From assembly GCA_964487215.1 (NCBI GenBank), contig CAZAPU010000021.1, positions 1 to 12,757 on the forward strand: a stretch of DNA of 12,757 nt, read 5' to 3'. Both the position numbers and the translations under genes were made by a program. The notes under the pieces are model-generated. The model was not told where the DNA came from. It made no database searches and saw nothing but the letters and a program-made list of their open reading frames with translations. This document shows positions 6,460 through 12,757 of the stretch, piece by piece. The DNA is from CAG-611 sp964487215. Its GTDB lineage: Bacteria > Bacillota_I > Bacilli_A > RF39 > UBA660. How positions within the stretch are numbered: the first letter of the stretch is position 1; every line of letters begins with the position of its first letter.

Positions 6460-8317
6460 TAAACCTGCAATAAAATTAAGCACCCTTAAGAGATTGATGT
6501 CTTATATAAAAAAATATAAAGTTAGTTTTATTATTGTTATTATTTGTGTTATTTTAAGTGCAATTTCTTCAGTATTGGGATCTATGTTCTTAAAAACATT
6601 AATTGATGATTATATTACACCATTATTAAAAGTAGAAAATCCTGTATTTACAGGACTATTAACTGCATTAGGAACAATGGCAATAATCTATGTAATTGGC
6701 ATTGTATCTTCTTATCTTTGTAATAGAATTATGGGTGTAATGGGACAAAGTATTTTAAGAGATATAAGAATTGAAATGTTTAATAAAATGCAACAATTAC
6801 CAATTAAATATTTTGATACCCATGCTCATGGTGATATTATGAGTAGATATACTAATGATACTGATACTTTAAGACAAATGATATCTCAAAGTATTCCCAA
6901 CTTAGTATCATGTATTATATCTATAGTAGCAATATTAGTAGCTATGATTTATACATCTTGGCAGCTTACTATTTTTGTCATTATATGTACCATTTTTACA
7001 ATATTTATTACCAAAACTATTGCTACAAAAAGTTCAAAATATTTTATTAAACAACAATCTTCTTTAGGAGTAGTAAATGGTTATATTGAAGAAATGGTTA
7101 GTGGTAGTAAAGTAATAAAAGTTTTTACTCATGAGGAAAAAAGTAAGGAACAATTTGATAAAATAAATAATGAATTAAATGATAGCATGTATAATGCAAA
7201 TAAGTTTGCAAATATTTTAATGCCAATTGCACATAATATTGGTAATATTGAATATGTATTAGTTGCTATTGTAGGAGGAATTTTAGCACTTAAATTTAAT
7301 GTTGTAATTACTGTAGGTATGCTTATTTCATTCCTATCATTAACTAAAGGTTTTAATCAACCAATTGGACAAATATCAAGTCAAATAAGTTCTATTGCTA
7401 TGGCTATGGCGGGAGCAACAAGAATATTTGAACTTATGGATGAAGAAGTAGAAGTAGATAATGGAACTGTTACTTTAGTAAATTGTATAAAAGACAAAAA
7501 GGGTAATATCAAAGAAACAAAAAGAAAAACCGATTGTTGGGCTTGGAAAGTACCAGATAATAAAAAATTTAAATATGTTGAATTAAAAGGACATGTAGTT
7601 TTGGATTCTGTTAATTTCTCTTATGATGATAAAAAAGAAGTATTAAAGTCTGTAAGTTTATATGCTAAACCTGGTCAAAAAATTGCATTTGTTGGTCATA
7701 CTGGAGCGGGAAAAACTACAATTACTAATCTTTTAAATAGATTTTACGATATAAAAGAAGGAACAATTTTATATGATGGTATTGATATAAAATCAATTAA
7801 AAAAAATGATCTAAGAAGATCATTAGGAATGGTATTACAAGATACAAATTTATTTACTGGTACAATAAAAGAAAATGTAAAATATGCAAAATTAGATGCA
7901 ACAGATGAAGAAGTAATAAAAGCATGTAAGATAGCTAATGCAGATTCATTTATTAAAATGTTACCAAATGGTTACGATACTATTATTGAAACAAATGGTT
8001 CTAATTTATCAGGAGGTCAAAGACAGCTTTTATCTATAGCAAGAGCAGCTTTATGTGATCCACCTGTTATGATATTAGATGAGGCAACTTCAAGCATTGA
8101 TACTAGAACAGAAAGACTTGTTCAAGATGGAATGGATAAACTAATGAAAGGCAGAACAGTTTTTGTAATTGCTCATAGACTTTCTACAATAAGAAATTCA
8201 AAAGCAATAATTGTTTTAGAAAATGGTAAAATAATTGAAAGAGGAGAGCACGAAGAATTACTACAACAAAAGGGTAAATACTACGAATTATATACTGGAA
8301 AATTTGAATTAGAATAA
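6452..8317 (+). CDS. ABC exporter half, catalytic ATPase subunit
   Basis: 621 residues: a six-helix membrane domain (about 15-320) and an ATPase with Walker A GHTGAGKTT (415-423), Gln463, LSGGQ (519-523), Walker B MILDE (540-544, catalytic Glu present) and IAHR (His575). It complements the degenerate subunit encoded just upstream, so the pair should have one full and one weak ATP site. Between membrane and ATPase domains, residues about 332-380 form a charged insert containing CWAWKVP. I recall similar inserts in this exporter subfamily of Firmicutes. ATG 6452 overlaps the previous stop by 8 bp and follows AAAGGAAG (6436-6443). The frame is open back to ATG 6422, but that start lies inside the partner gene without a good ribosome site. 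Confidence 0.9.
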   Translation: MNNKPAIKLSTLKRLMSYIKKYKVSFIIVIICVILSAISSVLGSMFLKTLIDDYITPLLKVENPVFTGLLTALGTMAIIYVIGIVSSYLCNRIMGVMGQSILRDIRIEMFNKMQQLPIKYFDTHAHGDIMSRYTNDTDTLRQMISQSIPNLVSCIISIVAILVAMIYTSWQLTIFVIICTIFTIFITKTIATKSSKYFIKQQSSLGVVNGYIEEMVSGSKVIKVFTHEEKSKEQFDKINNELNDSMYNANKFANILMPIAHNIGNIEYVLVAIVGGILALKFNVVITVGMLISFLSLTKGFNQPIGQISSQISSIAMAMAGATRIFELMDEEVEVDNGTVTLVNCIKDKKGNIKETKRKTDCWAWKVPDNKKFKYVELKGHVVLDSVNFSYDDKKEVLKSVSLYAKPGQKIAFVGHTGAGKTTITNLLNRFYDIKEGTILYDGIDIKSIKKNDLRRSLGMVLQDTNLFTGTIKENVKYAKLDATDEEVIKACKIANADSFIKMLPNGYDTIIETNGSNLSGGQRQLLSIARAALCDPPVMILDEATSSIDTRTERLVQDGMDKLMKGRTVFVIAHRLSTIRNSKAIIVLENGKIIERGEHEELLQQKGKYYELYTGKFELE

Positions 8318-8366
8318 AAATTAAAAAAAACAGGTATATTTATTAAAATATTACATATTATAATAG

Positions 8367-8388
8367 TGTCATAGGTTAAACTATGACA
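8367..8388. repeat. 8-bp inverted repeat before the exporter terminator
   Basis: TGTCATAG (8367-8374) and CTATGACA (8381-8388) pair perfectly around GTTAAA. It has no T-run, so it is not a terminator. It lies 7 nt before the terminator hairpin and could stabilise the mRNA 3' end or bind a regulator. A TATAAT at 8359-8364 just upstream lets one imagine a tiny separate transcript, but there is no -35. Confidence 0.5.
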
Positions 8389-8394
8389 TAAAAC

Positions 8395-8426
8395 AATCCC
8401 AGATTTATCTGGGATTTCTTTTTTTT
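8395..8426 (+). terminator. Strong intrinsic terminator of the exporter operon
   Basis: AATCCCAGA (8395-8403) and TCTGGGATT (8408-8416) form a 9-bp stem with a TTTA loop, followed by TCTTTTTTTT. Confidence 0.85.
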
Positions 8427-8434
8427 GTTTAATT

Positions 8435-8443
8435 TGTTATAAT
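8435..8443 (+). promoter_or_regulatory. Extended -10 promoter of ffh
   Basis: TGTTATAAT is a full extended -10. The predicted start near 8450 falls next to the ribosome site AAGGTGA (8449-8455), giving a very short leader before ATG 8462. It lies right after the preceding terminator. Confidence 0.55.
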
Positions 8444-8461
8444 ATTTTAAGGTGATGAAAA

Positions 8462-9769
8462 ATGTTTGAGTCTTTAAGTGACAGATTACAAACTGTAATA
8501 AAAAATATTAAAGGTTATGGAAAAATAACTGAAGATAATATAGAACCAATGGTAAGAGAAGTAAGATTAGCATTACTTGAAGCAGATGTAAATTATAAAG
8601 TTGTAAAAGAATTTACTAATACAGTTAGAGAAAAAGCTCTTGGAGAAGAAGTAAAGAATAGTTTAACTCCTGGAGAAATGTTTGTGGGAATTATAAGAGA
8701 TGAATTAGAAAATCTTTTAGGTGGAGAACAATCTCCATTAAATATGGAAGGTAAACCATCATCATTAATGTTAGTAGGATTACAAGGTAGTGGAAAAACA
8801 ACTACAATTGGAAAATTAGGCTTATTTCTTAGAAAAAAGCATAGTAAAAAACCATTATTAGTAGCTTGTGATGTATATAGACCAGCAGCAATTGATCAAC
8901 TAATACAAATAGGCAAAGAATTAAATATTGAAGTATATCAAGAAGGTAAGAAAAATCCTGTTGAAATTGCTAAAAATGCTATTGCATATGCCAAAGAAAA
9001 TAAATTTGATTATGTATTAATAGATACAGCAGGTAGACTTCATATTGATGAAGAATTAATGAATGAATTAAAAAATATTAAAAAAGAGATTAATCCAGAA
9101 GAAATACTATTAGTAATAGATTCTATGATGGGACAAGATGCAATAAATGTTATTACCGGATTTAATGATAACTTAGATCTTACTGGTGTAATATTAACAA
9201 AACTAGATGGTGATACTAGAGGAGGAGTTGCACTTTCTGTTAGACATCTAACTCATGTACCAATAAAATTTATTGGTATATCAGAAAAACTTGATGGATT
9301 AGATTATTTCTATCCAGATCGTATGGCTTCACGAATAATAGGTATGGGAGATGTTCTTTCAATCGTAGATAAAGCTAATGAAGTAATGGATCAAAAGGAA
9401 GCAGAAAAATCATTAAAAAAGATGCAAAGTGGAAAATTTGATCTTGATGATTTCTTAGAACAAATGAAACAAATAAAGAAACTGGGTTCATTAGAAAATA
9501 TTTTAAAATTATTACCAGGAGCAAAAAAGGCAGGTTTAGATAAAATAAATATTGATCCAAAAGATTTAGCTCATATAGAAGCAATAATTCTTTCAATGAC
9601 AAAAGAAGAAAGAAAAAATCCAGATATCTTAAAGGCTAGTCGTAAAGAAAGAATAGCTAAAGGATCTGGAAGAACAGTAACAGAAGTAAATAATTTAATT
9701 AAAAGATTTGAAGAATCAAAAAAAATGATGAAACAAATTGCAAATGGTAATATGAAGTTACCATTTTAA
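8462..9769 (+). CDS. ffh: Signal recognition particle GTPase Ffh (SRP54)
   Basis: 435 residues, near the usual bacterial length. The order is an N domain (about 1-90), a G domain with GLQGSGKTT (106-114), DVYRPAA (137-143), DTAGRLH (188-194) and TKLDGDTRGG (246-255), and a Met-rich M domain (about 310-435). The M domain carries the SRP-RNA-binding stretch RKERIAKGSGRTVTEVN. Ffh binds signal sequences emerging from the ribosome and, with 4.5S RNA and FtsY, targets membrane proteins to SecYEG. In many Firmicutes ffh follows ylxM and precedes rpsP. Neither is here; it is a single gene between an exporter operon and a convergent transporter gene. Its stop overlaps the neighbour's stop. Confidence 0.97.
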   Translation: MFESLSDRLQTVIKNIKGYGKITEDNIEPMVREVRLALLEADVNYKVVKEFTNTVREKALGEEVKNSLTPGEMFVGIIRDELENLLGGEQSPLNMEGKPSSLMLVGLQGSGKTTTIGKLGLFLRKKHSKKPLLVACDVYRPAAIDQLIQIGKELNIEVYQEGKKNPVEIAKNAIAYAKENKFDYVLIDTAGRLHIDEELMNELKNIKKEINPEEILLVIDSMMGQDAINVITGFNDNLDLTGVILTKLDGDTRGGVALSVRHLTHVPIKFIGISEKLDGLDYFYPDRMASRIIGMGDVLSIVDKANEVMDQKEAEKSLKKMQSGKFDLDDFLEQMKQIKKLGSLENILKLLPGAKKAGLDKINIDPKDLAHIEAIILSMTKEERKNPDILKASRKERIAKGSGRTVTEVNNLIKRFEESKKMMKQIANGNMKLPF

Positions 9770-10563
9770 CCTAAAGCAACATCTAAAATCATCATTATAG
9801 AAAAACCAATTAAAGTAAATAAGGCCATTAGGTCTTTTTTCTTGTTTGTTTGACTTTCAGGAATTAATTCTTGAACAACAACATATATCATAGCACCAGC
9901 AGCAAATGATAAAAGAAAAGGTAAGAGTAATCTAACTTTAACAACTAAGATTGCTCCGATAACACCAGCAATAGGTTCAACAATACCACTTAATTGTCCA
10001 TAAAAAAATGATTTTGCTCTTGATAATCCCTCTCTTCTAAGAGGAACGGCAACCGCTGTCCCTTCAGGAAAATTTTGAATACCAATTCCAAGTGCAAGTA
10101 AACATGCCTCAGGTAAAGTACTATTACCATAAAATAAAGAGCCAAAAGCTACACCAACTGCTAAACCTTCGGGGATATTATGCAAAGTAATTGAAAATAT
10201 TAGCATTAGTGATCTTTTAATACTAGATAATTTATTCTCTTTTTTATTTTTTTTAATTAATTTATCAAATATTTTATCTCCAACAAAAAGTAAAATTCCA
10301 CCAGACATAAAACCAATTGAAACAATTACCCAAGCATTCATCTTCATATTAATAGCCATTTCAATTCCAGGACTAAGTAATGACCAAAAAGAAGCTGCAA
10401 TCATAACTCCAGCCGCAAGACCTAACATAGCATCCATTATATTCTTATTAACTTTTTTAAAGAAAAAAACAAAACAAGCACCAAGAGCAGTTACCATCCA
10501 TGTGAATAAAGTAGCAATCAATGCTTGCGAAACATAATTTAAATTTATAAACCAATTTACCAT
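9766..10563 (-). CDS. ZIP-family divalent metal transporter
   Basis: 265 residues with about eight membrane segments. The two metal-site motifs of ZIP proteins are present: LHNIPEG (127-133) in helix 4 and QNFPEG (163-168) in helix 5, with VEP (195-197) and QELIPE (231-236) further on. A charged Lys-rich loop (about 101-117) lies between helices 3 and 4. This pattern fits the ZupT/GufA-like branch, which imports Zn, Fe, Mn or related ions into the cytoplasm; the metal cannot be assigned. AAGGTG lies 5-6 nt before ATG 10563 on the minus strand. A TATAAT (10587-10582) lies close by, with no clear -35. No obvious Zur or Fur box is seen in the short 10564-10661 gap. Confidence 0.92.
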   Translation of the reverse strand: MVNWFINLNYVSQALIATLFTWMVTALGACFVFFFKKVNKNIMDAMLGLAAGVMIAASFWSLLSPGIEMAINMKMNAWVIVSIGFMSGGILLFVGDKIFDKLIKKNKKENKLSSIKRSLMLIFSITLHNIPEGLAVGVAFGSLFYGNSTLPEACLLALGIGIQNFPEGTAVAVPLRREGLSRAKSFFYGQLSGIVEPIAGVIGAILVVKVRLLLPFLLSFAAGAMIYVVVQELIPESQTNKKKDLMALFTLIGFSIMMILDVALG

Positions 10564-10613
10564 AAAAACACCTTTTTCCTAATTATAATTTATGAAAATT
10601 TAAATAAAGTGTG

Positions 10614-10642
10614 TTGCTATTTAAAAATTAAAATTATATAAT
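10614..10642 (+). promoter_or_regulatory. Promoter of the third ABC exporter gene
   Basis: TTGCTA (10614-10619) and TATAAT (10637-10642) are separated by 17 bp. It is the best -35/-10 pair in the window. The ribosome site AAAGGAAG follows at about 10647, just before ATG 10662. Confidence 0.65.
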
Positions 10643-10661
10643 CTAGAAAGGAAGTGGTAAT

Positions 10662-12416
10662 ATGAAAAAAAGAAAAAAAGAAAAAATAAATTATAAAGAA
10701 ATATGGTTTAATTTAAAAAGAACTTGGAAATTTACTAAACCTTATCGAGGAAAACTTATTTTTTATATTATTCTTTCGATTATAGTAACTTTAATTGGAA
10801 TAGCAATACCATTGATTTCCGCTAAAATATTAATTAATATAACAAATGGTATTTTTGATAAATTAATTATTTTTTCATTTGCATATTTCTTAATACAATT
10901 AATTTCAAGTATTATGAGAAATATAGCATCAAAAATTTCTGAATATATTTATTTAAGTTCATCATTAGATATTCAAATTGCTATAACTTCTGAATTATTA
11001 GATTTAGAAACAAAAGAATTAGATAAAAATTCAGTTGGTGTGTTTGTAGAAAGATTAAAAGGTGATAGTGGAAGTTTAGCAAGTATTTTTGAAAAACTTC
11101 TTTCATCAGCTTCTGATTTATTTGGAAATATAGGTATTTTAGTGGCTATATTTATTATTAATAAATATATGTTTTTATATTTTATATTAAGTATTGTTAT
11201 TGTATGGCTTTTAGAGCAAGAAAGAATTAAAAAATATTACAAAGTAGATTCAAGATATCGTAAATATAATGAAGGAAACACAGGACTAGCAACTGAATTA
11301 GTAAGAGGTATTAGAGATATAAAAGTATTAAATATAAAACAATCTTTTTTAAATAAAGTTTCAAACGATACAAAAAAAATATTTAATGAAAGATTTGAAA
11401 TGAATAAAATTGCTAGATTATATAGAACACTAATCTTTTGTGTAGAAGATTTTATGGAATTTTTATTTATTATTTTAGGAATAATTCTTATAACGACCAA
11501 TAATTTAACAATAGAAGATTTTATTATTTTATATATGTATAATGGAAAAGTACAAGGATTAATTAGTTATTTTTCATATGAATTAGATTCATTAAAAGAG
11601 TTTAACTTATCAGCAAAAAGGGTATTTGATATATTAGATAATGATGCTTATAAAAAAGAAAAATTTGGTAAGATAAAATTAAATAAAGTAAATGGGGAAT
11701 TTGAATTTAAAAAGGTTAACTTTTCTTATGGAAATAAAAAGAAAGTATTAAATAATATGAGTTTTAAAATTATGCCTAATCAAACAGTTGCTTTTGTAGG
11801 AAAAAGTGGAGTGGGAAAAACAACAATATTTTCAATTATAGATAAATTATATAATATAAATTCTGGTTCAATATTAATAGATGGAGTAAATATAAATGAT
11901 TTAGATCAAGAGTCTATAAGAAATAATATTTCTATTATTACCCAAGATCCTTATATATTTAATTTTTCTATTAAAGAAAATTTGAAAATAGTAAAACCAA
12001 ATGCAACCCAAAAAGAAATAAAAGAAGCTTGTAAAATAGCTTGTTTAGATGATTATATAGAAAAACTTCCTCATAAGTATAATACTGTAATTGGAGAAAA
12101 TGGGGTTATGTTGTCAGGAGGACAAAAACAAAGATTAGCTATTGCTAGAGCACTTCTTCGTAAAACAGAGATAATATTATTTGATGAAGCTACAAGTTCT
12201 TTGGATAATGAAACTCAACAACTTATACAGCAAGCAATTAATAATATGCAAGGGGAATACACAATTCTAATTATTGCACACAGATTATCAACGATAGTAA
12301 ATGCTGATCGTATTTTAGTGGTTGATGATGGAAAAATTGTGGCTGAAGGAACACATCAAGAACTAATGAAACATAATAAATTATATAAGCATTTATATGA
12401 AACAGAAATCAAATAA
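10662..12416 (+). CDS. ABC exporter half-transporter, canonical ATPase
   Basis: 584 residues: a very basic N-terminus (KKRKKEK), a six-helix exporter domain (about 30-300) and an ATPase domain. Walker A GKSGVGKTT (380-388), Gln428, LSGGQ (484-488), Walker B IILFDE (504-509) and His540 (IIAHR) are all intact, so it can work as a homodimer. There is no N-terminal C39 peptidase domain, so it is not a leader-cleaving bacteriocin exporter. MsbA/LmrA-like lipid or drug export is the default guess. It is transcribed divergently from the ZIP transporter gene, and no terminator is seen after it, so read-through into the small downstream gene is possible. Confidence 0.9.
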   Translation: MKKRKKEKINYKEIWFNLKRTWKFTKPYRGKLIFYIILSIIVTLIGIAIPLISAKILINITNGIFDKLIIFSFAYFLIQLISSIMRNIASKISEYIYLSSSLDIQIAITSELLDLETKELDKNSVGVFVERLKGDSGSLASIFEKLLSSASDLFGNIGILVAIFIINKYMFLYFILSIVIVWLLEQERIKKYYKVDSRYRKYNEGNTGLATELVRGIRDIKVLNIKQSFLNKVSNDTKKIFNERFEMNKIARLYRTLIFCVEDFMEFLFIILGIILITTNNLTIEDFIILYMYNGKVQGLISYFSYELDSLKEFNLSAKRVFDILDNDAYKKEKFGKIKLNKVNGEFEFKKVNFSYGNKKKVLNNMSFKIMPNQTVAFVGKSGVGKTTIFSIIDKLYNINSGSILIDGVNINDLDQESIRNNISIITQDPYIFNFSIKENLKIVKPNATQKEIKEACKIACLDDYIEKLPHKYNTVIGENGVMLSGGQKQRLAIARALLRKTEIILFDEATSSLDNETQQLIQQAINNMQGEYTILIIAHRLSTIVNADRILVVDDGKIVAEGTHQELMKHNKLYKHLYETEIK

Positions 12417-12452
12417 TAATGACATTTGCATATACAATAAATTAGTAATTCA

Positions 12453-12461
12453 CATATCATA
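12453..12461 (+). promoter_or_regulatory. Possible sporulation-type -10 (CATAnnnTA)
   Basis: CATATCATA matches the mother-cell sigma-K/E style -10 consensus CATAnnnTA. It is close upstream of the small gene at 12484. I find no convincing -35, and the motif is short in AT-rich DNA, so this is only a hint, tied to the coat-like reading of the next gene. Confidence 0.2.
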
Positions 12462-12483
12462 AAAATAGATAGGGGGATTTATA

Positions 12484-12723
12484 ATGTTTAATAGAAGATT
12501 TTTAAGACAAATGCCAAATGCTTTTGCTATGCAAGATGGAATGATTGATATTGATAACAATAGTGGCAATATAGATTTGGATTTTTTTCAACAACAACAA
12601 GTTTCACAACAAAGCACTCCAACTTCAAATAATATGATGGGGGTTAATACTGCACCAATAGTAGAACCGATGCAAGAAAGAGTTGTTCAAAGGACAATAG
12701 TTCATGAAGTTCCACAAGAGTGA
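12484..12723 (+). CDS. Small Gln/Asn-rich protein, possibly spore-coat-like
   Basis: 79 residues starting at ATG 12484, with a strong AGGGGGA (12471-12477) 6 nt upstream and a TGA TAA double stop. The N-terminus is basic (MFNRRFLRQM). The middle is acidic then Gln-rich (QQQQ at 36-39). The C-terminus reads APIVEPMQERVVQRTIVHEVP. It has no signal peptide or membrane segment and is probably disordered. The IVEP...VVxRxIVHEVP segment resembles, from memory, the region just before the His-rich tail in small CotD-like coat proteins of Firmicutes, but that tail is missing here. It may be a short relative, a coat-associated protein or something unrelated. The next gene starts 6 nt later, so they are probably co-transcribed. 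Confidence 0.65.
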   Translation: MFNRRFLRQMPNAFAMQDGMIDIDNNSGNIDLDFFQQQQVSQQSTPTSNNMMGVNTAPIVEPMQERVVQRTIVHEVPQE

Positions 12724-12729
12724 TAATTT

Positions 12730-12757
12730 ATGTTAGAAAAAGATAAAGAGATTAAAT
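12730..12757 (+). CDS. Start of a further gene, cut by the window edge
   Basis: ATG at 12730 opens a frame reading MLEKDKEIK to the end of the window. It begins 6 nt after the preceding stop, in a GAGTGATAATTT context that can serve as a weak ribosome site. Nine codons are too few to name a product. Confidence 0.4.

Noticed and set aside
12700..12757. Frameshift removing the tail of the coat-like protein
   Set aside because: Another frame gives only a short unconvincing stretch before a stop, and a new gene start with coupling distance follows, so the short form looks genuine.
1..12757. Mycoplasma genetic code (TGA as Trp)
   Set aside because: Trp positions in conserved domains use TGG, no long gene needs TGA read-through, and the one TGA stop is followed at once by TAA.

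Overview
The window is very AT-rich bacterial DNA. Its Shine-Dalgarno sites (AAGGAG, AAGGTGA), extended -10 promoters (TGnTATAAT) and hairpin-plus-T-run terminators point to a low-GC Bacillota (Firmicutes) lineage. Every tryptophan codon I inspected is TGG, so the standard bacterial code fits better than the Mycoplasma code. A genus cannot be named. A Bacilli/Erysipelotrichia-type gut lineage is a guess from gene content and composition.

Left end (1-560): no convincing protein gene, but dense nucleic-acid structure. There are three GGTACC palindromes, then two tandem units with alternative stems, each ending in a CTGAAG box, a GAAA-tetraloop hairpin and a T-run. A series of short dyads follows. 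Next comes a short gene (565-726) for a secreted Cys/His peptide with a CCSHHGGV motif. It converges, across one shared terminator, on a PrsW-like intramembrane protease gene on the minus strand.

Middle (1588-8461): a fused ATPase-FtsX (MacB-type) transporter gene is translationally coupled to an ASCH-domain gene (TAATG overlap). After a terminator comes a two-gene operon for a heterodimeric ABC exporter, the genes overlapping by 8 bp. The first subunit has a degenerate ATPase site (Asp for the catalytic Glu, Gln for the switch His) and the second has canonical residues. A perfect dyad and a strong terminator close this operon.

Right part (8462-12757): ffh (SRP GTPase) faces a ZIP-family metal transporter gene, and the two share a TTAA at their stops. 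The ZIP gene is divergent from a third ABC exporter gene whose ATPase residues are all canonical. Then come a small Gln/Asn-rich protein whose C-terminus resembles the His-Glu-Val-Pro region of some small spore-coat proteins, and the first nine codons of another gene cut by the window edge.

Taken together, this is mostly a chromosomal region for envelope and export functions: three ABC export systems, a metal transporter and the SRP GTPase. The least explained parts are the tandem RNA-like units and the secreted-peptide/protease pair at the left. I found no CRISPR array, IS element, rRNA or tRNA.
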